Shown in pieces: positions 32,386-44,516 of a DNA stretch of 64,000 nt. The position numbers were made by a program, and so were the translations under genes. A model generated the notes under the pieces. It saw nothing but the letters and a program-made list of their open reading frames with translations. It did not search any database and was not told where the DNA came from. Each line of letters opens with the position of its first letter. Positions within the stretch are counted from its first letter, which is position 1. The stretch is from Trogon surrucura (Eukaryota > Chordata > Aves > Trogoniformes > Trogonidae), in the NCBI GenBank assembly GCA_020746105.1, contig CM036618.1:10796501-10860500 (forward strand), given 5' to 3'.

Positions 32386-32655
32386 CACAGAATCACAGAA
32401 TGGTTGAGGTTGGAAGGGACCTCTAGAGTTTGTCTTGTCCAATCTGCCTGCTCAAGCAAGGTCACCAAGAGTCAGTCGCCCAGCACCATGTCCCAATGGT
32501 GTTTGAAGTTCTCCAAGAAGAGAGACTTCACGACGTCCCTGAACGACCTGTGCCAGCGCTCAGTCAAGCCCACAATAAAAAAGTGTCTCCTGATGTTCAG
32601 AAGAAACCACTGGTGTTTCAGCTGTGCTCATTGCCTCTGGTCCTGTCAGTTAAGG
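32386..32655 (-). mobile_element. CR1 LINE 3' fragment
   Basis: CACAGAATCACAGAATGGTT, GAGGTTGGAAGGGACCTCTA and TCCAATCTGCCTGCTCAAGC are the reverse complement of a CR1 3' tail of the older TGGTTGAGGTTGG type. The rest matches the end of ORF2. The 239-codon plus-strand frame over it (32062-32781) is not a gene. Confidence 0.88.
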
Positions 32656-33138
32656 AACTTTTGCAGTGAACCAAGTAGATGGAAGATAACTTGCATATTT
32701 TGTTCCAGTGTCCAAGTGACGTGCATAGCACAAGACAGTCTGGCAAAATCTCTCTTTCATGTCAGAAAGAGAAAGATGTGAGTCTTGCAGTTCACACTGA
32801 AATATTCTCAGTGCCATCAGTAACTAGTGGAGGCAGGGTTTGGAAGTGAACATGTCTTTATTTCCAAGGGTGTGAAAAATTACCGCCGGTCAACTTGACA
32901 GACAATTTTTCTTCCAGAATTTAACCTTCAAACCCACAAATCTCAACAGCAAGAAGAATCACAAGTCCTTAAAACTGGATAGTGGATAGGACCTGCTGCT
33001 TTTAATTCTTTTTTAACCTATGCTGACCTGCTGTTCTTCAGACTGCTGCTACAACTACTTAATTTCCCTCCCCAGCAATATCAGTAGCTTATGATTATTA
33101 TTTGATTATTTCTTCTTGCTTGAGTAGTAGAAGAGAAT
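32656..33138. other. Intergenic, no feature seen
   Basis: Spacer between the CR1 fragment and the LTR-like block; nothing recognised. Confidence 0.65.
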
Positions 33139-33550
33139 AGCCATGTCACAATGATGCACCACCCTGGTAATGTCATAGCTATGTCACAGCAGGCAACCAC
33201 CAGTCCTGGCACCACCCTGGTGATGCAGCAGCCATGTCACCAGGGGGAGAACTTTGGTCGTGGACATATCACAGGTGAGCTGGGGACACAGCCATCTCCA
33301 GTGGATATAAAAAGGGCTGTGCCAGCTCAGATTGGTGGGTAAAGTGGCAGGCTGGCTGGGTGAACAAAGGCAGTAAGGGGAGGGCAGGACAGAGCCAGGT
33401 GACTGCTCCACCTTTGTTGCTTCTCCAGTGCATGACAGCTGGAAACACAGACAGGAATAAAAGCAGACCACAGCATGCTCCTGTCCTCTCCGTCTGGAGA
33501 GCTGTCAAAGCTTTACAGGACAAATAAATACCTCTCCTATACCACATCTC
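33139..33550 (+). mobile_element. Putative LTR-like fossil with TATA and poly-A signals
   Basis: A GC-richer block. The left part has two direct repeats of about 53 bases (each starting GCACCACCCTGG, at 33156 and 33209), like LTR enhancer repeats. TATAAAAAG lies at 33306-33314, and AATAAA at 33456-33461 and 33523-33528. That is a U3-R-U5-like order and spacing. Edges, family and any target-site duplication are not clear; the GC-rich tract to about 33990 may belong to it. It looks old and has no recognisable internal genes. Confidence 0.3.
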
Positions 33551-35487
33551 AGTCTTGCAGAGAGCTGGAAGCTCAGCAGAGCCATGGGCAAAGGGAGCTT
33601 GCCACCCTTATACCCTGGGTAGCCAAGGGCTGGCTGGGCACCACATGATCATCTAGCACAATCTCTGATGATGAAATGGCCTTGTCACAGCAGACAGAAC
33701 ATTGGGGGTTGACCCTGTCACACTGGAGTGAGTGGGATGGGTGGCCTGGGAGGGATGTCTCCTGGCTGTCATGGACACATGGGATGGACAGCCTTGGCAC
33801 GAGGTTGGGAGATCACCAGGCAAGGAGTCAAGAGCTCTTTACAAAGATGGAGGGTGGCTGCTCTGGTTGCTGATTCTGTCTTTAACAGCTGCAGCCCTGA
33901 ATATGGAAATGAGGAGACCACAGCCTGTGCTGCTCATCCAGCGCGTTGCAATTTCCTAAACAGGAAATGCCCCAAGATGTAAAAAACCACACAGAGCCCC
34001 ATTCAGCACCATATTATAATTTTACTGGCAGCAGGAAGCACTACACCACCTACCATCTTTGTACCCCACCATAGTCCTCCAGGCAGCTGGAAGCTCTACT
34101 CACAGTAAATCTGCCTGGCACAATTGAACAGACACTAAACTGTTTAAAGTTAATTTGTCTCTAAAAGAAAGTGTGATTGCAGTTGGGAAGAATAACATTG
34201 CTACATAGATGTCCGGGTGCAAGACTCTTGCGCAGTATCAGTCAGAAAAGCAGAGATTCAGGAAAAGCAGTGCAGTCCATGGAAGCCAGATAGTAGCTTT
34301 AAGAAAGGGGTATCATCCAAAAGGTCACTCATTATTAAGGGCATTTTGTGCTGAATGAGACAGCAACGGCTCCAGTGAGAGCTCTGGCCTCAGCTAACGT
34401 CTTATAAATACGTGGATGTAACGGGAGGAGGAAGAATTTTCTTAAACTAGACATTTCCCCGTATTCAGTACATGCACAGACCTCACATCATGGCTTGACC
34501 TTCACTAATCTAAAATGCTTGAAGCACATTACTTCTGGCAGCTCTACAGTGGGGTCAGCAACCTCCAGCAAGAGCCAGTAACAAAGAGCTCAGGTGCAAT
34601 AACATCTTAAATCACCACAGCTGCTTGTTTGGCGTATGTGAGTCACAGGTCCAAGTGGATGAGTATAAAAACCTAAAGGTTACATCTATATTAGTAAACT
34701 AAACAGTGTCAAGGCCATCAAGCCATCTGGAACAATCTGACCGCATCGATAACATTAAACTCTCTTAACCTCTAGAACAGGACAGCCGCCTGCTTGTTCC
34801 CTACTGGCAATGGTCCCTGGCTTGTACTAACTCACAAACCATACCTAGGAATTGTTTGGGAAGTTGTTATTGATTTAGCCCAAAAACACACCAAGGACTG
34901 TCGTAACAATTGAATAGTGTGGATCAATAAGTTTCAGTGCCTGTGCCCATGTCTTGACACTGTTTAATTTACCAGAATCCATGTATCCATAGTTTTGCGA
35001 ATGTGTCACTAATGCATCTGCTGTACTTACATATTTTGATCTCTGAATTTAGATATTTAAAACATATGCAGCCTGACAGTAGTTCTTTAATCTACACACT
35101 CATAATCAGTGTGTTAACATGATGGACCCAATCTTTCCTTCATAAATATACATTTTTTAATGACTGCAAATGAATACATCTCTCCTTGGAATAAAAAAAA
35201 AAACATGTTTGGTGAAGCCAAACATGCTTTCAGAACTGGAGCAGTCTGGAATGCACATCTGGAATGTGCAATAGTGCTAAGGGATCCTGAATACCGGAAA
35301 AGTAACACATTGGGCTTCTGGAGCCTGACATTTACTGCATTTCTTGCACAGGCTTCGATTTTCTCTGGTTGTCAGGCCTCTACAGTCACCGGTCTGGTGT
35401 AAAGTATCTTGGTGCTTTTAGCCCATCCAATCTTGGTAGAATTCAGTAAGGTCTCTGGTTCTGGTCCCACAAACATATGCCTAAGGT
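33551..35487. other. Intergenic; one hairpin
   Basis: GC-rich to about 33990, then AT-rich. A perfect inverted repeat CATGTTTGG-TGAAG-CCAAACATG is at 35204-35226. No gene or other repeat recognised. Confidence 0.65.
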
Positions 35488-35950
35488 AGAATCATAGAAA
35501 CAGAATCGTGTAAGTCCCTGAAGATCACTGAGTCTAACCATTAACTTAGCAATGCCAGGTCCACCACTAAGCCATGTTCTGAAGTACCACATCCTTTGAA
35601 ACCTCCAGGGATCGAGACTCATCAACTTCCCTGGGCAGTGTGTTTCAATGCTTAACAACCCTTCTTGTCAAGAAATTTTTCCCAGCATGGAATCTAAACC
35701 TCATCTGGCGCAACTTGAGGCCATTTCCTCTTGTCCTACATGGGAGAAGAGACTGACCTTCGCCTCACTAAAACCTCCTTTCAGTTAGATGTAGAGAGTG
35801 ATAAGGTCTCCCCTCAGTCTCCTTTTGTTCAAGCTGAACAGCCCCAGTTCCCTCAGACATTCGTTGTAAGAGTTGTGCTCTAGACCCTTCACCAGTTTTG
35901 TTGCCCTTTGTAGACTCTTTGTACAACATATCTCCTGGAAAAGTGAGGTC
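35488..35950 (-). mobile_element. Old CR1 LINE 3' fragment
   Basis: Reverse complement of CR1: AGAATCATAG start, GTCTAACCATTAACTTAGCA, AGTACCACATCCTTTGAAAC, GATAAGGTCTCCCCTCAGTC and AGCTGAACAGCCCCAGTTCC. A diverged, older subfamily; the 5' edge blurs near 35930-35950. Confidence 0.88.
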
Positions 35951-37450
35951 TTTACTTCAACTACCCTAAGTGCAAAACCATTCTTAGAAACCCCTGACAA
36001 TATACACCGAAGCACATTGCATATATGCAGACCTACTCAGACAGCAATCAGACATTTTATCCTCCTACCATAGCTCTTTAAAAGCACACAAGGTCACATA
36101 CACCTCCACCCCTCCTGTAACTGCAACTGTTGACCAAAGAGAAAAAAGACAACAGGTCTCCACAGCCTCTCCACCTTCAGCATGTTTCTCATGTTCCCTG
36201 CCTCATTTTGGAGAGCAGGAGAGTTTGGCTGGCACTCCAGGGAGGGTTCTGAGAACATGTGATTATCAAAATTCCTCCTTCCCCAGCTCAACACTAGAAG
36301 TACTGAGGGAGGGCATGCCATCAGGATTAAGTTTTTTCAGGACCTTAGGGAGTTCTTAGTGGGCCTGAAAATCATATATGATCGCAGAAAAAGAAAATTC
36401 ATCCTCAGACCCTCAAAGTTTTCCAGATAATGAAAATAACACAGAAGTGTTTTGCTCAAAGATTTTTGTGTTTACTACCAAAAACACCACTGGTTTGAGC
36501 ACTGCCTGTTCTACCCCTCACTTCTTCTACCTTTCCCTTTGAGAAGAGCATGGGGGGGATTGTAACTCAGGGGCAGCAAATGCAGAAATCTGAATATTTG
36601 TAAAACAAGCCAAAAACATACGTTTCCCCCTTTCAATTGTTGGCTGCTTCTTTGCTTTAACCTGCTTTCCTTCCAAACACAACATGTTTCTTTTGTAACA
36701 CTAACATGCAACATACTTTGTTATCATTTAGTTAGTTCATTCCTACTACAGATTTCTTAGCAGATCTCAGTTCTTTATATATAAAAAAAAAACTTCACCT
36801 TTTGCAGAAATGCCATGATCACTCCCTGATAGAAAGTTTCAGCAACAGGAAGATTCTATCACTTTAAAAAGTTTTTCTTCCCAGTTGTTTTGAAAATTAT
36901 TATTTTTAATGTGGTGTCAATAAAACCATTCAGATTTGGAGTAATACTGGCTTGAACAAGAAAAATGTCAAAATAACCTTGCTTACCTTTCTCCTGTATA
37001 TGATCCAATAAACAGGGTCATGTTATAATCAATGGTAATTATGAGGTGACCCTATAAATTATTGCCCAGTGATTCATGTTATTCTATAGTCTTTAGGTCA
37101 TACACTTCATATTAAGCTGAAAGTGCTGCAAAGGATATATTAGGCTCTGGAGGAAACAGCGAAAGAATATAGTATGTGCTCCATATTGGTATCATGGGAT
37201 ACCTGGCTGTGGGAAAGCACTTTCCAGTAAAATATACTGAAATTACTGCAATGAACCTGAGCTGAAGAAGCAACTGGAGTGCATGTTTCCCTACTGATTT
37301 TAGAGAAGGAAGTCCTCTGCTTGTCGGCAGAAGCAATGACTAAAGTTAAATCTCCGTAAGTTCTTTGTTCAGTGCTGGACAGAAGATTAAGCATAACAAC
37401 ATGGTTTTGATTCATGACAGGACTGATGATGATGTGACACTGTATAATAA
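35951..37450. other. Intergenic, no feature seen
   Basis: AT-rich; no gene or repeat recognised. Confidence 0.65.
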
Positions 37451-37998
37451 GAATCACAGAATGTTAAGAGTTGGAAGGGACCTTGAAAGATCATCTAGTC
37501 CAACCCCCCTGCCAGAGCAGGATCACCTACAGTAGGTCACACAGGAACGTGTCCAGGCAGATTTTGAATGTCTCCAGAGAAGGAGACTCCACAACCTCCC
37601 TGGGCAGCCTGTGCCAGGGCTCTGGCACTCTCACAGTGAAAAAGTTTTCTCTAATGCTTTTGTGGAACTTCTCATGCTCCAGCTTGCACCTGTTGTCCCT
37701 TGTCCTATCATCTCATGACTGAGAAGAGCCTGGCTCCGTCCTCCTGACACTCACTCACTCATTGATGAGGCCACCCAACAGTCTCCTCCAAGCTAAAGAG
37801 ACCCAGCTCCTTCAGCCTTTCCTCATAAGGGAGATGTTCCACTCCCTTCACCATCTCTGTGGCTCTGCGCTGGACTCTCTCAAGCAGCTCCCTGTCCTTG
37901 AACTGAGGGGCCCAGAACTGGACACAATATTCCAGGTGTGGCCTCACCAGGGCAGAGCAGAGGGGGAGGAGAACCTCTCTTGGCCTACTAGCCACGCT
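37451..37998 (-). mobile_element. CR1 LINE 3' fragment with ORF2 C-terminal region
   Basis: AATCACAGAATG start, GATCATCTAGTCCAACCCCC and CACCTACAGTAGGTCACACA are a CR1 tail in reverse. Further in, the minus strand encodes [20 protein letters not shown] and [16 protein letters not shown], the conserved C-terminal part of the CR1 reverse-transcriptase protein. 5'-truncated at about 37998 after ...SVASRPREV. The frame is broken by small deletions near 37745-37785. Confidence 0.93.
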
Positions 37999-38044
37999 TA
38001 ATTCTCTCATAAAGTTTTCTTCAGTCTACATAAAATCACTTTCG

Positions 38045-38220
38045 GTAGGAGGCAAATAGACCTTAATTTTAGAGGTGGAAAAAAGGCTTGAGCAACTAAA
38101 AGTGAACTAAGTGTCCCACAATCACCTAGAAGCCCAGGAATCCAACTGGGATTATTTGAGCCAAGGCACATACTATATCTTTTTGAACTCCTGAGCCATT
38201 GTTTTCTCTACCCAGCCTGG
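38045..38220 (-). mobile_element. MIR-type tRNA-derived SINE relic
   Basis: Read on the minus strand the order is a tRNA-like head (GGTAGAGAAAACAATGGCTC, then CCCAGTTGGATTCCTGGGC), then a core resembling MIR: CTAGGTGATTGTGGGACAC, GCTCAAGCCTTTTTTCCACC, TCTAAAATTAAGG. Compare the MIR order CTGTGTGACCTTGGGCAAGT, GCCTCAGTTTCC, TGTAAAATGGGG. Heavily mutated, so ancient (before birds diverged from other amniotes, if correct). Confidence 0.5.
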
Positions 38221-41200
38221 ATCTCTTAGGGGACTCAGTGCTCCTGGAGGAACCTAGACAGCCTCGCTTTGCTCAGTTGACTCTGACAAGCAGTTGGCTC
38301 TTCCAGCAGGAAGAGGAAGGACTAAACTGGGAAATCATCTTCCCATTTTGATTTGTCTGATTTTAGAGTTTCCTGATTCTGTGTTTTGCCTTTACTTTTA
38401 ATTGACAGCAGAGAGAACTGTCTTGTTCCAGAAAAATGTGTATTTAATACTGAAAATTAACAGGTCCCTCCACAGTTGAGTCTCTCTCCAGAAATACTAA
38501 GCACAACCAACCCTCGTTTTGCCTCCCAAACTCACAACACTGAAAATTAGCCTTTTTTTTTCTGTGTCAGTCCCATCTGTCCCATCCTATCTGTGGGCTG
38601 CCCAGACACTGCTGCAAGGAAAGGGTTGTGAACCAAGTCAATGGCTCTGGCAGGAGCAGTTCATCCCAGCTGATACCTGGAATGGAAACAGATGGACTTC
38701 AAGTGCTTCTTAGAAGAGTCACTCAGCCACCAGCACAAGATGTTTGGACACCAATGCCCTGCAGCATGGAAGCACTTCTGCAGCATCTGGAGGGTCGTCT
38801 TTTTCACTCTAGTTCTTTCAACAGCATTTGCTACCAACCCACTTAACAAACTATGTGAGATTTCTCTCATGTGCTTATCTCCACTTATGCAGCAGGCAAT
38901 GAACAGAAGACTTTTGCCTGTGTATTGGCAGAGCCCTCATAGGCTGCAGGATGCATCATGATCAGTGGCTGCTCTCCAGAAACAAGTTGCTATGCTACTG
39001 TAATATTATTGCTTCTATCCCTATGTTAGAGTGTGGAATACAAGGTGAGGAGAAACATGAAGTAATAACTTAATAATGAGGACTGTCCTTTGCTGTGTAA
39101 AATGATTCATCACTTCCAGACAGATTTACTTTTCCCTTTTCAGAAGGTCAAGGGGTTTAGGGCAGGTGTGAGAGTTGCTGCACAGAACAGATGAAGGGTT
39201 ACACAGTGCATATTTTAGTGGGTGGTCCCACCAAATGCTTTTGCATGGGGCCTTCAAGTTGGCCCTAATGTTGTTTCCAAAACAAGGTCAAGCGAATGCA
39301 TTGGAAACAACCGCTGCCATCATTCAAGGAGCAAACAGCATCAAAACATTAAAACTGTGGAGTAAAATGTACCATATGCTACTGCTGTAACCACATCCAG
39401 CTTCACCTCTGAGGCTTTATTAGCCCAGAAGATGCAGGCAGCACGCAAAGCTCCTTGGTCGAAATGCACGGGTCAGTCAGATGATGGCACTACAGACCCA
39501 GGGCCATCGGTTGCCTTCTGCGCTCATTAAAACGTCCTCTGGGCCGTTCATTATTCTGGTTTCATTCTCCATCCCAGCTTTCCCCTGGTTACCTGGTTGG
39601 AAACTGTACCCCCTGATAATTCATACGCTCGCGCAGACAGCCCATGGCAAACGTTGCTAAGTGAGGGACTGCCACCTGTTAAGAATCCATGGTTTGGGGA
39701 TGCAGTGAAGTGTGCTCCTTTCCCACACTAGTATTTTAAAAGGTTATAGATCATGTGTGCATAATAGGCAGAACATTAGGTCACTTGTCTCACTTACAAC
39801 AATAATCCATTTTGATATGGGTCAGGCTGACACAAAGGGTCCACCCATACCAGATCTATTGACGAAACTGATCCCTTTCCCCCAAACTAATGAAATTTTC
39901 AACTAATGGGTACTTAAGTTAATAAAGTGTGCCACACATCTGCTAGAAGCCATTTGTAAAATAAAGCACTGGAGTTCAATTTTGAGATCATTGACATAAT
40001 GTTTGAGTGGCATCCCACAGGGACCCAGCATGGCACCAAATTAAGGAGAGTAACACAATAAACGTGTGAGAAATAACGTTAGTATATAAACAGTAAGTAG
40101 GAGCTTCTCTTTCTTTAAAGGAAGCGTAATACTACTTGGGGTTCATACCATCACTAATGAATTGAACGGGACAAATCCCGATCTCCCCTTGCAGCCAATG
40201 AGTATTTGGACAATGACTTCAATAGGACCAGGATTTAACTTGGGGAATTATTTTGACGGAAATTGGCAACAAGCTGGTTCTTATAGCTAAAACGTATCTT
40301 TTCACTGAACTTGTGCACGGCTAAAATTCTCCACTCTATTTTGTCCTTTCTTTTGTGGAGGAAATGGGAGGGAAAAAACATTTCACCAGAGCCTGAGAGA
40401 TTTATTTTTTAATTCCTGAAATTACCTAACTTAACACAATTCAGGCTAAATGTCTTTTAGCAGTAACAAAGCTCTCCTTCTTTACAGCCCCTGGAGATTA
40501 GAGACAGGAGTTGTTCTAGAATATCAGCTGAATTTTAATAGTTTGCTTTCCTATGCCACTCACTGAAAATCAAGGAGCAGCCTGGAATAGCAGTGACTGT
40601 GTTATCATCTCAAGTAGCATGGCTTTTTTCGAAAAAGACACCTTTTAAAAATTGCATTATCATAGTTTGGCCAACATTTCTGCACGAAAAAATAATCCAT
40701 TTGAAAGCTACATTGAAAAATGAAAAACAAGTACATTTTGACAGTATTATTCATAATCAATTTTTTTAAAAACAAAACAAACCAAATATTTGAAAAACCC
40801 AACAGATTTTTTTGAACAAAGAAAAATCATCTTGTAGTACTGTCATATTTTGAAGAGAAAACAGAAAATGTACTACATTAGTAAAACTAAAATTTGAATT
40901 CAAAAACTATTTACTAGTTGCTTTTTTCTATCAGAGTTTATGTAAGAGGAGAGAGATGTTTGGTTTATAAGCAAGACCTTTAAATGTCCCTGTTAACATA
41001 TTCCTAAAGCAGTTTTTCCATGAAATAGGCAGATGTTAGACGATTCAATGTATATTTTTTTCATAATAAAGCCCCACAATTTTTAACCTGATTCCTTCTT
41101 ACCTCAGACAGATTAACATTTAAAAACTTGCTTCCTTCCCTCATTTCAATCAGTTGTTGTCCAGTTCAACTTTTAGCTTTGGAAAACAGGGAAAAAATAC

Positions 41201-44046
41201 CTATCCAAGTTTCTGGGCTAAGCCCAAATCTGGCCTTAATCTAAATGTGGTTGAAACCACATTAACCACCCAGCAGTGGCACACATTCCCTCTCATCCCT
41301 CAGCACATGCATATGCTGTTCCAAGAATAATGTTTCTCACAATATTTCTAAGATTTCAACGCTGAGTCCGCTTGTCTCTTACAATACCTATATGGGAGGG
41401 TGCAGGTGGATGTAGCTGAGGATGAGTAGAGGAAGACCCCACTTGAGCACCACTGCTGTGAAGCTGTGTTTTTCCAAGCTGATTCACTCCCGGGTACACT
41501 CATGCAATAATGCCATTTCCCAAAGCAAACTGTTTCTGCATCTCTCATATCATGCGAATATGCGTGAGCCTTCTGAGGAGCTGCAGTGGGTTTTGAACCG
41601 CATCCTCCTTTTTTCAATAAAAAATCAGTCAACTTGAGTGGACTCAGGTGTCTGCCGTGACTGCCCAAAGATGAGCAGGTGGGTGGATATGGAGTGAAGT
41701 GCAATTTTGGTCAAGGCAACATCCGTGCTTGCTCGGGTCACTCAGCTGCCAGCCTTACCTGTTTCACCCTGCTTTCAAACATCACCCTGTGGCTTCACCT
41801 CTCCAGCCTTGAATGGCTGTCAGTGCAAAGCTCTAAATAGTCGTTTTGTTGAACCCCCCAGCAACTCTGAATCATCCTGGCTCTGTTGTTATGAATGAGC
41901 TGTTCAGGAGGGACAGTCTGGGAACCCAACAGAAGTGAGATTGCAGCAGCTCAGGTCCAACCAGGACAGGGCTGAGCAATTATTCAAAGTGGGCACACAC
42001 ATACACACACACTCAAAACACACAAATGCAAACTGTTTCCCCTCTGGCTGATCAAGATGAAGATCTATTGATGGAAAATATATGATATATACAAATTTGT
42101 GGTGCATATCCCTCCATCATTTGGGTTCAAACACTCAGTCATTCCAGTAGCTACCTGTGATCCAGTCTCCTCAACTGCTGGCACCTGGACATACAAGCTC
42201 CCGAGGCAGCAGCCACACTCCAACTGCTGGTACAGACCATCTCATGAACATACGTAAACCCAAACACACACACATGTGCACACACACATGAATGTACAAC
42301 TCTACAGCAGCCACCCAGGACCCCCATGACTCCTCCAGTAGCCAACTCACATGTGATCTTACTCTTAGGAGACCCATAGCACCGCAGATCTCTGGCCACT
42401 ACATCTACTCAACAGCTAGTCCAGCCTGCTCTGCATCAGCAATCACAGCCTCACACTCAGTGAAGTTGCTGGTGCTATGGGCTCACAGACCATCTGACCA
42501 GTGGTTTGACTCCAGGTGCCGGCACTCAGACCCCTGTACACACACATGCACACCAACTCAGGATTCCCTCACCCAGCAAAACATTTAGAAATGCAGCTTC
42601 ATGTGAAGACAGGACAGAATGCACTGATCAGTTGCCAGGAATGGTCAGATGAGAATACTAACTAGCTAGAATATTAACTTGAAACAAACCTCTTTTAAAG
42701 CTTTATCCCTCTGCTTGCCCGTGCCTGTTCAACCCCAGATGACCTAAATCCCTCCCTTTCCCGACCTTTGGTTCCACTCCTAAACATCTCATCTTGAGTC
42801 CAATGCAATCCTGAAACACAATCTGTAATGTGTCCTGCACCCCTAGGGTTACTCCTTGCCTCAATCCAAAAGGTTCTTCAGCGTTAACTCACGGTGTCCC
42901 TTCCTCTGAGTCTTTTACTTGGAGTTCCCGCTTCCCTTTGTGCCTCTGGGCAGCTCTGACATTGTAGAGATGACCTGTGATGGGCTGGTGGCTCCTGGAA
43001 TGGGCCTGCAAGGAGCTAGAGCAGGGTGTTGTTTGGGCTTCCCCCTCTCTGTACTCCTCTGCAGGTGTGTGGATAATCTTTTATGATGCAAGCTAACAGA
43101 AACAGTATGTGATCTTATTAAGTTCAAGCATGACATGCTAAACAAGGACCACTAACAGAGTCAAGGAGGTTGGGGGATCTCAGGAGTTTGACTGTAGCTC
43201 TGACATTAATAAAAAATATTGTCTCACTTTATAAACCCTGCCACAAATATCCATTGCAGAACGTTTCAGCTGCAGGCATCAAACTTCAGAATAGTCTGAG
43301 TATGACAAATTTTTGTAGTGCAAGAAACAGAACCATAGAGATGTGCTAGCCTCACCCAAAGAACAGGTCAAAGATAGGGCCAGGAATATATTCCCAGCTT
43401 CCCAGGTGCCAGGAGGGGAGGAAGACAAACTCAACTTATATCTTAGTTCTCATATTTGACCTCACCTGAAATTCTGTGTGTTCAGCACGACTCTCTTTTC
43501 AATATGATTAGACTAAGACATTTTGATGTCAGGTGAAAACTGATGTACTTCTCCTGGATTGGAGACTTAATTATTGGTTTGTTTATTTTCTCTGCAGATG
43601 GATTGTCTGTCAATTTTACATAAGCACACTTTTACATAAGAGAAAAAAAGAATGGATGAAAAGGAAAAGGGAAAAAAATCCAACTTGACATTTTCTCTTG
43701 TTCTCACAGAGATTTACACCCTGAATTAATTTCAACATGTAATTTATCAGTGAGAAAAGAATTAAAAAATCATGGAAACTGAAGAAACTTCCCTCTCTTT
43801 CCAAGATCGCTACTTCCTCACCTCCCATTCAGGGAGATCTAGGGGAGACTGAGTTGGATTATGGCTGTGCTGAAAGCCGGAAAGGTGGCTGGGCAGACAA
43901 GAAGGGGAGAGGAAAGGTTGAGGATGGGAGAGGGAACTGAGCATGTTTAGGGGGGTTAAATTATGGTGCATCTGGGTCAATACTTGTGAGGTGAGAAAAG
44001 GCAGAGGCCATCATTGGGGACCAGCTGGCAGGACAAGACATCTAAG
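38221..44046. other. Intergenic; simple repeats only
   Basis: No gene found. CA-type microsatellites at about 41992-42026 and 42262-42289. A palindrome AATGTGGTT-GA-AACCACATT at 41244-41263. Open frames (for example 118 codons minus at 41348-41704) show no coding features. Confidence 0.65.
41992..42026. repeat. (CA)n-type microsatellite, interrupted
   Basis: CACACACATACACACACACT followed by CAAAACACACAAA. A related stretch, CAAACACACACACATGTGCA followed by CACACACATG, lies at 42261-42290. Confidence 0.85.
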
Positions 44047-44137
44047 TGGAAGGTGTCCCTGCCCATGGCAAGGGGGGATGGAACTAGATGAACTTTAAGG
44101 TCCCTCCCAATCCAAACCATTCTGTAATATGATTCTA
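44047..44137 (+). mobile_element. CR1 LINE 3' tail fragment
   Basis: GGAAGGTGTCCCTGCCCATG, AACTTTAAGGTCCCTCCCAA and the terminal ATATGATTCTA are a plus-strand CR1 tail. Confidence 0.88.
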
Positions 44138-44438
44138 GGACAGGCAGTGTGCTCCCAATGCCATCTGTGGCTCTGGGAAGCCCTGACCCGGTAGAAGGGA
44201 TTACATACTTTGGGTGAAGGGTAGGTGTGTTCCTCTTTGTGTATATCAATTTTTTTCCTTCTCTTGCCTTTTCTTCCCTCCCTCCAGAGAAATTGCTCCT
44301 ACTTGTTTAATCTCACCAAATTGCTAGACATTTTGATTCTGTCTTCCTTGGGGTTTGTGCATATGATGAGGTGAGGATTCTCAGATGTCAGCTCATGTCT
44401 TCATCACTGCTGGGTAAATCCTGGCCAAAAGATAAAAT

Positions 44439-44516
44439 ATGTAAGTTAATACATATGTGTATATACATAAATGTGTATATACATATATGTAAGTTAATAC
44501 ATATGTGTATATACAC
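44439..44516. repeat. Tandem repeat, 48-base period, about 1.6 copies
   Basis: GTAAGTTAATACATATGTGT starts at 44441 and again at 44489, followed by ATATACA each time; the unit itself is made of ATGTGTATAC-like steps. Confidence 0.9.

Noticed and set aside
32062-32781. 239-codon plus-strand open frame
   Set aside because: Most of it runs antisense through a CR1 fragment (32386-32655). CR1 tails often leave long antisense frames, and no domain, promoter or splice context is visible.
41348-41704. 118-codon minus-strand open frame
   Set aside because: Composition is not protein-like and no neighbouring exon-like signals exist.
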